NCBI GenBank assembly: GCA_046262435.1
Contig: JBHEMT010000094.1
Coordinates: 1 to 8,524, forward strand
Source of the DNA: JBHEMT01 sp046262435
Lineage (GTDB): Bacteria; Chloroflexota; Dormibacteria; Aeolococcales; Aeolococcaceae
Direction: 5' to 3'
DNA: 8,524 bases
Made by a program: the position numbers and the translations under genes. A model generated the notes under the pieces. The model did no database searches. It had not been told where the DNA came from and was given only the letters and a program-made list of their open reading frames with translations. Of the stretch, positions 1-7,682 are shown piece after piece; the stretch's first letter is position 1, and every line of letters starts with the position of its first letter.

Positions 1-9
1 CCAATTCGG

Positions 10-37
10 TTGCGTTCGGCTCTCCTGTGTCTAGAAT
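10..37 (+). promoter_or_regulatory. Predicted sigma-70-type promoter of the zinc ribbon gene
   Basis: A -10 box TAGAAT (32-37, five of six consensus bases) sits 16 bp downstream of a weak -35 box TTGCGT (10-15). Transcription would start near 44, leaving a leader of roughly 60 bases before the ATG at 103. The -10 box is partly covered by the palindrome at 34-50. The spacing and -10 match are seen directly; activity is inferred. Confidence 0.5.
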
Positions 38-50
38 ACGGCCCGTATTC
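34..50. promoter_or_regulatory. Perfect 17-bp palindrome, candidate operator
   Basis: GAATACGGCCCGTATTC is a perfect inverted repeat with 8-bp arms (34-41 and 43-50) around a single central C. It covers most of the -10 box and the predicted transcription start, the classic position for a repressor operator. It is also less GC-rich than its surroundings. Because transcription would start inside it, it is more likely read as DNA by a dimeric regulator than as an RNA hairpin. The regulator is unknown. Confidence 0.5.
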
Positions 51-102
51 GCCGGCGGGCGCCGTGCCCGACGTCACCACCCCACCCGCGAGGACGAAAA
101 AT

Positions 103-252
103 ATGGCGGTCTCCGGCTACTGCCTCAAGTGCAAGAAGCAAACTGAAATCAAGGACGCGCAGGAAATCACCATGAAGAATGGCAAGCCTGCGACGACCGG
201 TACCTGCCCCACCTGCGGCACCAAGATCTACAAGATCGGCAAGGCAGCCTAG
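103..252 (+). CDS. Small zinc ribbon protein, DUF5679 type (49 aa)
   Basis: This 49-residue protein has two CxxC knuckles, C7/C10 (YCLKC) and C35/C38 (CPTCG), a spacing typical of a zinc ribbon. The middle MKNGKPATTGTCP and the end KIYKIGK match my recollection of DUF5679 proteins, short zinc ribbons of unknown function widespread in Actinomycetota, Chloroflexota and relatives. Related ribbons also occur as modules at the ends of larger nucleic-acid proteins, so a DNA- or RNA-binding role is possible but unproven. The ATG at 103 is chosen over an in-frame upstream start at 10: GAGGA (90-94) lies 8 bases before it, the conserved region begins there, and the upstream stretch holds the promoter. 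It stands alone, with its own promoter and a hairpin downstream. Confidence 0.85.
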   Translation: MAVSGYCLKCKKQTEIKDAQEITMKNGKPATTGTCPTCGTKIYKIGKAA

Positions 253-297
253 GGCAACGGCGCCGCCTGGCCACTCGGTCATCCGGCGCACCTGACC

Positions 298-330
298 CAC
301 CGTCCGTCCGGGGACGCCCGACGGACGGTG
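298..330. terminator. Strong hairpin between convergent genes, candidate bidirectional terminator
   Basis: CACCGTCCGTC (298-308) pairs perfectly with GACGGACGGTG (320-330), an 11-bp stem. Skipping C309, three more pairs (310-312 with 317-319) close on a GACG tetraloop. It lies 45 bases after the zinc ribbon stop and 34 bases beyond the stop of the opposing TrkA-like gene, so it could serve both. No T-run follows on either strand, so it is not a classical intrinsic terminator. T-less hairpins are often proposed as terminators or RNA 3'-end stabilisers in high-GC bacteria. Confidence 0.5.
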
Positions 331-364
331 CGGTCCCGGTTCGGTGCCGCGGGGGCGCACCGGT

Positions 365-1042
365 TCAGTCGCCGGCAACGGCTCGGCGTACTCCCTCCAC
401 GTCGAGCGAGCGCGCATACACGATCAGCTCGTCACCACGGGCGATGGTGACGTCGGGCGTGGCGATCACCGGCGCCCCGGCGCGCACGATGCACACCAGG
501 ACGCCGCCGCCGGGCAGGCGCAGATCCCCCACCCGGCGGCCGATGTGGGCCGAGGCGTCAGGGAGAGCCACGTCGACGAGGTTGGCTCCGCTGGCTTTGA
601 CGGCCACCCCCTTGACCCCGCCCGAACCGCTCAGCTCGGCCTCGATCAGTCCCATCAGTAGCTCGGTCGCGGACACCGCGACATCCACACCCAGGGTGCG
701 GAAGATCTCCACGTTGACCGGGTTGTTGACCCGGGCGATGGTGCGGGCGACTCCGAAGCGGGACTTAGCAAGCTGGCAGGCGACAAGGTTGTCCTCGTCA
801 TCTCCGGTCGCGGCCACGAGCACACCGGCGCGCTCGATGCCGGTGGTGGCGATGAATGCCATCTCATCACCGTCGCCGACCATGATGCTGACCGTTCCCA
901 GCTGGTGCTCGATCCACTCGGCACGGCGCGGGTTTTTCTCAATCAGGGTCACCTCGTAGTCACGCTCGAGGAGATGCCGGGTGAGGTAGTACCCCACCTT
1001 GCCGCCGCCGACCACGATGACGTACGGGCGAGACTCGCTCAT
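365..1042 (-). CDS. TrkA-family NAD-binding potassium transport regulator, RCK-N plus RCK-C (225 aa)
   Basis: This is a cytoplasmic regulatory subunit of the Trk/Ktr type, expected to form a ring that gates a K+ (or other cation) transporter in response to bound nucleotide. The Rossmann (RCK-N) domain spans about residues 6-125. It has the glycine motif VVGGGKVG (G12, G14, G17) and an acidic residue after strand 2 (E35 in LIEKN) that normally grips the adenosine ribose. The RCK-C (TrkA-C) domain follows at about 147-222, with the typical IGRRVGDLRLP and ARGDELIVYA segments. Length is normal for a single-unit RCK protein. Its ATG overlaps the stop of the upstream TrkA-like gene (ATGA, 1039-1042), so the two are translationally coupled and probably act as a pair, like the mycobacterial CeoB/CeoC proteins. 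No transporter gene is in view, so the partner is unknown. Confidence 0.88.
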   Translation of the reverse strand: MSESRPYVIVVGGGKVGYYLTRHLLERDYEVTLIEKNPRRAEWIEHQLGTVSIMVGDGDEMAFIATTGIERAGVLVAATGDDEDNLVACQLAKSRFGVARTIARVNNPVNVEIFRTLGVDVAVSATELLMGLIEAELSGSGGVKGVAVKASGANLVDVALPDASAHIGRRVGDLRLPGGGVLVCIVRAGAPVIATPDVTIARGDELIVYARSLDVEGVRRAVAGD

Positions 1043-1488
1043 CGAGCCTTGGCTTTCACGCCGCTTTCCTCGCCGGCCGCGCGGTTGATGCCGGTGGTGA
1101 TGTAGTCGTGAATGATGCCGGCGGAGATGGCCGTCGAGCAGAGCGTCTCCATACCGAGGGTGCGATAGAAGTCGGCGCGGATCGGGTCGTAGATGCGGGT
1201 GATCACCCGGGGCACCTTGAACACCACGCTGGCAACCTGCGCGGCCATGATGTTGCGGTTGTCGCCGTTGGTGACCGCGGCGAATGCGTCCGCGCCCTCG
1301 ATACCCGCACGCCGCAGTACGCCCTCGTCGAGCCCGGTGCCGACGATCATCTCGCCCTTGAAATCCTCGGGCAGCCGGGTGAAGGCCGCGGGCCGCTCAT
1401 CGATGATCGCCACCTGGTTTCCCTCGGCTTCGAAGCGCCGGGCCAGCTCCGAACCGACCCGACCACACCCGACGATCACCATTTTCAT
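1039..1488 (-). CDS. Short TrkA-like NAD-binding protein, RCK-N domain only (149 aa)
   Basis: This single Rossmann domain has VIVGCGRVGS near the N-terminus (G7, G9, G12) and an acidic residue at the end of strand 2 (D30 in AIIDERP). The segments NGDNRNIMAAQVA and RVITRIYDPIRADFYRTLG are typical of TrkA-N. The C-terminal RCK-C ligand domain of the downstream partner is absent; the chain ends about 25 residues after the Rossmann fold with a basic tail (KAKAR). I place the start at 1488 rather than at the in-frame ATG at 1515. GAGGG (1500-1496) is 7 bases before it, and a good -10 box (TACAAT, 1519-1514) overlaps the 1515 ATG, so that codon would not be transcribed. It is the first gene of the two-gene minus-strand unit, divergent from the UspA gene. 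Confidence 0.83.
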   Translation of the reverse strand: MKMVIVGCGRVGSELARRFEAEGNQVAIIDERPAAFTRLPEDFKGEMIVGTGLDEGVLRRAGIEGADAFAAVTNGDNRNIMAAQVASVVFKVPRVITRIYDPIRADFYRTLGMETLCSTAISAGIIHDYITTGINRAAGEESGVKAKAR

Positions 1489-1495
1489 CAGCCGG

Positions 1496-1500
1496 CCCTC
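1496..1500 (-). promoter_or_regulatory. Ribosome binding site that fixes the short TrkA-like start
   Basis: Read on the minus strand this is GAGGG, seven bases before the ATG at 1488. The alternative in-frame ATG at 1515 has no purine-rich sequence upstream. This site and the -10 box just upstream together favour the shorter protein. Confidence 0.5.
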
Positions 1501-1513
1501 ATCACGAGGCGGC

Positions 1514-1519
1514 ATTGTA
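1514..1519 (-). promoter_or_regulatory. Predicted -10 box for the TrkA-like gene pair
   Basis: On the minus strand 1519 to 1514 reads TACAAT, five of six consensus bases. Transcription would begin near 1507, giving a leader of about 19 bases with a Shine-Dalgarno and then the ATG at 1488. No convincing -35 box is visible at 16-18 bp, so an activator or a non-housekeeping sigma factor may be involved. Confidence 0.4.
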
Positions 1520-1584
1520 GGCGCGCGACTCGGTCGGCCACCGGGCCGCGGTCAGGCCTCGCCGGGTGGCCGGGCTTGACCGGC

Positions 1585-1590
1585 TAGCAT
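1585..1590 (+). promoter_or_regulatory. Possible -10 box for a leaderless UspA transcript
   Basis: TAGCAT (four of six consensus bases) ends 9 bases before the UspA ATG at 1600, so transcription would begin within a few bases of the start codon. There is no Shine-Dalgarno in that gap, which agrees with leaderless translation, common in high-GC Gram-positive relatives. No clear -35 box is seen at normal spacing. Confidence 0.3.
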
Positions 1591-1599
1591 GCTGTCGCC

Positions 1600-2046
1600 A
1601 TGGACGGATCGACACCGCCGCGACGCATTCTCGTCCCTGTCCGGGGGGCGCCCAACGATGACGAGGCGGTGCGCATCGGATGCCGTTTTGCGCGACGGGC
1701 CAAGGGGAAAGTCTTCGCCATCACCGTGCTCGAGGTGCGTCGCGCGATCGCACTCGGCGATCTCGACCAGGCCCACGTGGAGGCAGGCGAGGGGGTGCTC
1801 GATCGGGCCGAACAGGTGGGCAAGGAGCTCGACACCACGGTGGAGACCGAGCTGCTGCAGGCCAGGGAGGCGGGCCCCGCCATCGTCGATGAACTTCGCG
1901 AATGGCGCGCCGATCTCTGCGTGATGGGCGTCCCCTACCGCGAGCGCTTCGGGGAGTTCCACCTGGGCCGGACCGCCCCCTACGTGCTGCGCTACGCGGG
2001 CTGCCGGGTTCTCCTCCTCCGAGACTCTGCGCCCGGGTCGGAATAG
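1600..2046 (+). CDS. UspA-fold universal stress-type protein with altered ATP site (148 aa)
   Basis: This is a single Usp domain of standard length. The first strand ILVPVRGAPNDDEAV is at about 10-24, and the C-terminal block DLCVMGVPYRER...LGRTAPYVLRYAGCRVLLLR follows the UspA pattern. Three usual ATP contacts are replaced. The Asp after the first strand (VDG) is Arg (VRG). In the G-2x-G-9x-G(S/T) loop the second Gly is Tyr and the Ser after the third Gly is Arg. It therefore probably does not bind ATP as MJ0577-type Usps do. From memory, a conserved Usp subfamily with GxPYxxRFGEFxLGRT occurs next to TrkA proteins and APC-type permeases, so this looks like a family trait rather than decay. 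Its divergent placement from the TrkA pair supports a transport-associated sensing role. The start has no Shine-Dalgarno and may be leaderless. Confidence 0.87.
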   Translation: MDGSTPPRRILVPVRGAPNDDEAVRIGCRFARRAKGKVFAITVLEVRRAIALGDLDQAHVEAGEGVLDRAEQVGKELDTTVETELLQAREAGPAIVDELREWRADLCVMGVPYRERFGEFHLGRTAPYVLRYAGCRVLLLRDSAPGSE

Positions 2047-2058
2047 ACCCTCCTGGGT

Positions 2059-2090
2059 GGTTGCCGATCGCGCTTTGGCGATCGGTGACC
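2059..2090 (+). terminator. Hairpin after the UspA gene, candidate terminator
   Basis: CCGATCGC (2064-2071) pairs perfectly with GCGATCGG (2078-2085) around a GCTTTG loop. Five further pairs outward (two of them G-U) extend the stem to 13 bp. It begins 13 bases after the UspA stop and precedes the promoter of the pilin-like cluster, so it plausibly insulates the two units. No T-run follows. Confidence 0.5.
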
Positions 2091-2136
2091 CGCGCCGCGA
2101 AGGCAGGAAGCGGCGGTGGGACATACACCAAAATGT

Positions 2137-2165
2137 TTGACAGCGCCGCCTCCACCGACTAGCCT
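2137..2165 (+). promoter_or_regulatory. Predicted promoter of the Flp/TadE/TadG-like cluster
   Basis: A perfect consensus -35 box TTGACA (2137-2142) is followed after exactly 17 bp by TAGCCT (2160-2165), which keeps the key TA and final T of the -10 box. Transcription would start near 2172, giving a leader of about 30 bases that contains a perfect Shine-Dalgarno. A short A-rich stretch lies just upstream of the -35 box. Confidence 0.55.
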
Positions 2166-2187
2166 TTCTGTATCGGCAGAACGACAC

Positions 2188-2194
2188 AGGAGGT
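2188..2194 (+). promoter_or_regulatory. Perfect Shine-Dalgarno for the pilin-like gene
   Basis: AGGAGGT matches the anti-Shine-Dalgarno fully and stands 6 bases before the GTG at 2201. It identifies that GTG as the start and implies high expression of the first, smallest gene of the cluster, as expected for a major pilin compared with the minor proteins downstream. Confidence 0.65.
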
Positions 2195-2200
2195 GGTCCC

Positions 2201-2395
2201 GTGACATCGTCTGGCTTCTCTCGTCGCGTGGTCCGGCGCCGGCGGCCCGAGGCCGGCGCCCAGTCGCTCGAGTGGATCGGCCTGGGCTCATTCGTGATGA
2301 CCGCGATGCTCGCGGCCACGGCATACGCCCGCGATCACCTCGGCGACCAGCTGGGCCAGACCCTGGTCAACCACATCAAGACCTTCGTCCAGTGA
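2201..2395 (+). CDS. Flp-like class IVb pilin (64 aa)
   Basis: This small protein has a basic leader of about 19 residues (MTSSGFSRRVVRRRRPEAG), then AQSLEW followed by a hydrophobic stretch (IGLGSFVMTAMLAATAYA) and a short polar end. The motif G|AQSLEW fits the prepilin cleavage rule of Flp/Tad pilins, G|xxxxEY, with Glu at +5 and Trp in place of Tyr at +6. The mature peptide would be about 45 residues, normal for Flp. The GTG start is set by a perfect Shine-Dalgarno. The next gene begins one base after its stop. Processing would need a TadV-type prepilin peptidase and assembly a TadA ATPase, neither of which is in the window. The neighbouring TadE- and TadG-like genes make a pilus or pseudopilus role the best reading. 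Confidence 0.72.
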   Translation: MTSSGFSRRVVRRRRPEAGAQSLEWIGLGSFVMTAMLAATAYARDHLGDQLGQTLVNHIKTFVQ

Positions 2396-2396
2396 G

Positions 2397-2783
2397 GTGC
2401 GCCGGTCCGCCCGTGCCACCGAGACGGCTGCCGAGACCCTCGAGTTGGTCGCCGGCCTTCCACTGCTGGCGATGGTCACCGCGCTGATCCTCCAGGGGGT
2501 GGTCCTCGAACGCCAGCAGGTGCAGGCCGAGTCGGACGCTCGCCAGGTGGTTCGAGCCGCCGCCGTCTGCGGACCGGTGCTCAGCGCGGTGGACCGCCTG
2601 CGCGCGGTCGACCCGTCGGCGGTTGACCGCGGCGCCACCGTCCGGCTGGACCGTCTGGGGGACACGGGGCTGACCCGGGCCACGGTCACCCTCGTCCCCG
2701 AGGCGGTGGTTGCCGGGCTCAGTCTCGGGCTCGACGGGTTACGCCCCCACGCCTCGGTGGTCATGCACGACGAGCCGTGCTGA
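2397..2783 (+). CDS. TadE-like pseudopilin (128 aa)
   Basis: The N-terminus has a basic and polar leader and then AETLELVAGLPLLAMVTALILQGVV at about 11-35. This aligns with the TadE signature GxxxxE-F-A-L-V-x-P: Glu at +5 and Pro at +11 relative to the expected cleavage point. The -1 residue is Ala where Gly is usual, so processing may be altered or absent. The remaining 90 residues form a soluble domain with two cysteines (one near residue 60 and the C-terminal residue). The GTG start lies one base after the pilin stop without a well-spaced Shine-Dalgarno, so translation probably depends on re-initiation. Its end overlaps the next gene by 7 bases. TadE proteins are minor pseudopilins of Flp pili; actinobacterial loci have the same Flp-TadE-TadG-like order. 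Confidence 0.7.
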   Translation: MRRSARATETAAETLELVAGLPLLAMVTALILQGVVLERQQVQAESDARQVVRAAAVCGPVLSAVDRLRAVDPSAVDRGATVRLDRLGDTGLTRATVTLVPEAVVAGLSLGLDGLRPHASVVMHDEPC

Positions 2784-3307
2784 GCGGGCCATGCCGTCGC
2801 GGCGAGGACGGTGCCGTCGTCGCCCTGGTGCTGGTGATGGTGGGCGCCCTGCTGGCCGCCGGGGGAGCCGCGCTGGAGCTGGGCGAGCTGTCCGCGTCGG
2901 ATGAGCGGGCGGGCGCGGCCGCCGACGCTGTGGCCCACGCCGCCGAGGTGGCCCTCTCTCAGGACGACTACCTCGCCTCAATCAGCGTCAGCGCGCAGGC
3001 CAACCGCCAGGCCTGCCTCGTCGATGCGGCCGTGCACGCAGACGCCGGGCCGGAGGATGAGTGCCAGCCCACGGTGGCGGCGGCCCGCGCCGCGGCGGCG
3101 GCCAACGACGCTGAGCTCACCTACCTCCGGGTCGGCCCGGCCATCACCGACCGTCTCACCAGCCAGGGTGCCGGGCGCCTCACCACCCTGGTTCGGGTCG
3201 CCATGCGCCGCCGACTGACGGTCGCGCTCCCTCGCTGTCCCGTCATGCCGCCGGAGCAGCCCAGCGTGTGCTGGGCGGTCGCCTGGTCGGCTGCGCAACT
3301 GAGCTGA
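2777..3307 (+). CDS. TadG-like / helicase-secretion-neighbourhood TadE-like protein (176 aa)
   Basis: After about 11 residues comes DGAVVALVLVMVGALLAAGGAALELGELSASDERAGAAADAVAHAAE. This is the layout of the Flp pilus-assembly TadE/G-like N-terminal region: a charged Gly motif, one membrane segment (about 13-33), then an amphipathic alanine-rich helix resembling the usual 'xxAADAAALAA' stretch. The actinobacterial 'helicase/secretion neighborhood TadE-like' proteins share this plan. The rest is probably extracytoplasmic and holds two Cys pairs (CLVDA...ECQPT and PRCP...SVCW) that could form disulphides. The GTG start at 2777 is the only usable one before the membrane segment and overlaps the previous gene by 7 bases. 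It lacks the von Willebrand domain of full-length TadG. Confidence 0.63.
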   Translation: MLSGPCRRGEDGAVVALVLVMVGALLAAGGAALELGELSASDERAGAAADAVAHAAEVALSQDDYLASISVSAQANRQACLVDAAVHADAGPEDECQPTVAAARAAAAANDAELTYLRVGPAITDRLTSQGAGRLTTLVRVAMRRRLTVALPRCPVMPPEQPSVCWAVAWSAAQLS

Positions 3308-3335
3308 ACTGAGCGCCAAGGGGGGCCCAGACCGG

Positions 3336-5213
3336 ATGGGACCGGCGATGAGCAGGGCGGCCACGGCGGTGCCCGGGCGCCGGCTGCTGATGGGCACCGC
3401 GGTCGCAGTGGGCCTCGCCGCCCTGCCCCTACCGGCGGCGGCAGTGAGCCCGGCCCGCGAGCGGGCCGTCCTCACCATGCTGAGCTTCGTGGGCGGGCGG
3501 GGACCGCTCCTGCCCCGTCCGCAGCCGCCACCACCGGTGCCGCTCACCCCGGACCCGTTCATGGTCATCGACGCCTGGCGCTCTGCCGGTGTTCGTATCG
3601 ACCGAAGCCAGGCCGACCTCGCGCACCTGCAGCAGGGGTGCCAGGTGGCCCGTGTCCCGGACACCGGGTCGACCGGCCCCGACCCGCAGCCGGGCGACTA
3701 CCTGCTCTACGACACCGGCCTGGTCGACCCGGTCAGCCCGGGCGGCCACCCCCGCCGGGTCGCCCTCTTCGTGAGCCCGGTTGAGCTCGTCTACTGGAAC
3801 GACACGGACTCGCTCGTGGAGCGCGCGATGGCTGCCCAGTTCCTGCCCAGCTACCGCCCCCCGGACGGGGTCAGCGACCTGGTGGCCCACTCCAGCACTG
3901 ACGAGGTCTGCGGCCTGCCACCGGCGGACTGGCCCGGTGGCGACCGGGCCCACGACGGCTGGCGCTACGCGCTGGCCGACCCGGGTTTCATCGCCGTGCA
4001 GCATCAATGGACCGCGGCTCACCCGCGCGACGCGGATACGTCCCCACTGCACCCGGTGGCGCTGGTGCTGGTCTCGCTGGTAGCGGTGGTGAGTGCCGCG
4101 CTCGGCGCGATGGCGGTGACCTTGCAGCACGGCGCCGGCTGGCTGCTGGGGCGGTTGGGCGTTTCCGGGTCGGTTGTCCTTGGCGTCATCGGTCTGCTCG
4201 GTACAGAGTTCGACGGCCGCCGGCTGCACCGCTTGCTCACCGGCATTCTGGTGCTGCCCGCGGCGGTGGTGAGCCCGCGGCTGGCGAGGATCGCCTTCGG
4301 TCTGATCGGGGGACGGAGCCCACGGGAGCTGCACGTGGCCCGTGCCGGCCTGCTCATCCGGCTGCTCGTGGGCGCCGCCGGGATGGCTGTCGATACCGTC
4401 ACCGGGGTCGAGGACAGCGCCCATGTGCGGATCGGCATGGTGGTCTTCGCGCTGGCGTCAGACGTGGTGGTTTTCGGCAAGCTGGCCGCGGTCGGCCGGC
4501 TGGCCGTGAGTGCGGCCCGGGCCGCGGTGCCGGTGTCCATCCGCCTGCTGCCACCGGGTGCCCGCCTCGCCCTGGTCAGCACCGCCGGTCGCTGCCTGGC
4601 GCTGAGCCGCCCGCTCAGCCCCCTGCTCCAGCGGGGTGTGGCAATCGCCGGCGACGCTCCGGGGCGCCTGCTCGATGCGGCCGGCGACACCGGCGACCTC
4701 ATCAGCATGCGGCCGCACACCGTCGCTCGCGCGCTGGGCGGGTTGCGCCGGACCCGGGGTCCGGCAACGGGCGCCGGGGCCCGTCGCCTGCGCGCTGCGG
4801 CCCGCGCCGGAGGTGATGCGGTGAGCTGGGTGTGGCGCGGGCAGGCGGCTCCGAATGATCTGCTCGGCCATCTTGGTCGCTGCCTCACGGTCGTCGACGC
4901 CAGGCTGCGGTCGGGTGTGCCCGTGTGGGGGCCGGGTCGTCCGCCCGTCGGATGGCCGTTACTGGCACGCATCCCCGGGCTGCCGCCACGGCTCCTCCAT
5001 GCGCTCGGCTCGCGCAGCGTGCCGCCCGCACTCGCGGCCACGCGGCTGGTGCATCTCAGCTCCGAGGCCCGCGCCACGGAGCACCTGCTCAGCGGGCGGT
5101 CGCTTGCCCTTGCTTCGCCTCCACCGCCGCCGGCACCCGCCCATCTAAAGCTGGTTCACCAGGTTCGTCGCGCAGCTGAACTCAGGGCGCAGCTGCTGTC
5201 GCGCCCCGACTGA
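3336..5213 (+). CDS. Exported multi-pass membrane protein with degenerate NlpC/P60-like domain (625 aa)
   Basis: I do not recognise a named family. The start is supported by AAGGGG at 3318-3323. Residues 1-36 look like a signal peptide (GRRLLMG, hydrophobic core, AAA-VS). Residues 71-170 resemble NlpC/P60: AGVRIDRSQADLA like 'AGIxLPRTSxxQA', QPGDYLLY like 'LQPGDLVFF', and RVALFVSPVELVYW like 'HVGIYIGNGxMIHA'. The Cys of the usual DCSG is replaced (DPFM, 73-76) and the His before VGIYIG is Arg141 (H138 is close by), so it should be inactive. C102 and C192 may pair. About five hydrophobic segments lie at 239-263, 270-290, 301-325, 337-356 and 367-400. A long Arg/Pro/Ala-rich tail follows. It comes 28 bases after the TadG-like gene, so it is probably its operon partner. 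A VirB6/TrbL-like channel is an unproven alternative. Confidence 0.6.
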   Translation: MGPAMSRAATAVPGRRLLMGTAVAVGLAALPLPAAAVSPARERAVLTMLSFVGGRGPLLPRPQPPPPVPLTPDPFMVIDAWRSAGVRIDRSQADLAHLQQGCQVARVPDTGSTGPDPQPGDYLLYDTGLVDPVSPGGHPRRVALFVSPVELVYWNDTDSLVERAMAAQFLPSYRPPDGVSDLVAHSSTDEVCGLPPADWPGGDRAHDGWRYALADPGFIAVQHQWTAAHPRDADTSPLHPVALVLVSLVAVVSAALGAMAVTLQHGAGWLLGRLGVSGSVVLGVIGLLGTEFDGRRLHRLLTGILVLPAAVVSPRLARIAFGLIGGRSPRELHVARAGLLIRLLVGAAGMAVDTVTGVEDSAHVRIGMVVFALASDVVVFGKLAAVGRLAVSAARAAVPVSIRLLPPGARLALVSTAGRCLALSRPLSPLLQRGVAIAGDAPGRLLDAAGDTGDLISMRPHTVARALGGLRRTRGPATGAGARRLRAAARAGGDAVSWVWRGQAAPNDLLGHLGRCLTVVDARLRSGVPVWGPGRPPVGWPLLARIPGLPPRLLHALGSRSVPPALAATRLVHLSSEARATEHLLSGRSLALASPPPPPAPAHLKLVHQVRRAAELRAQLLSRPD

Positions 5214-5228
5214 CCCGGGGGGGTGGCT

Positions 5229-7678
<2,450 letters not shown>

Positions 7679-7682
<4 letters not shown>

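Noticed and set aside
10..102. N-terminal extension of the zinc ribbon gene to an ATG at 10
   Set aside because: That stretch contains the promoter and palindrome, the added residues are not conserved-looking, and a good ribosome site precedes the ATG at 103.
342..362. CGGTGC/GCACCG hairpin just past the TrkA-like stop
   Set aside because: Only 6 bp of stem without a T-run; the 298-330 hairpin is a much better candidate for the same role.
1552..2319. 255-codon minus-strand frame over the UspA gene
   Set aside because: It opposes a clear UspA protein and would run across the pilin promoter and hairpin; no protein features.
3375..3408. Twin-arginine (Tat) signal in the 625-residue protein
   Set aside because: GRRLLMG lacks the Ser/Thr before the arginines and the Phe after them; a Sec-type signal is more likely.
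3429..5077. Minus-strand reading frames of 331 and 352 codons opposite the 625-residue gene
   Set aside because: They have low-complexity Arg/Pro/Ser composition, no ribosome sites or motifs, and oppose a frame with signal peptide, membrane segments and good codon use.
5172..5196. Inverted repeat GCAGCTG/CAGCTGC near the end of the 625-residue gene as a terminator
   Set aside because: The stem is only 7 bp with an 11-base loop, lies inside the coding sequence, and has no T-run; chance in GC-rich DNA is likely.
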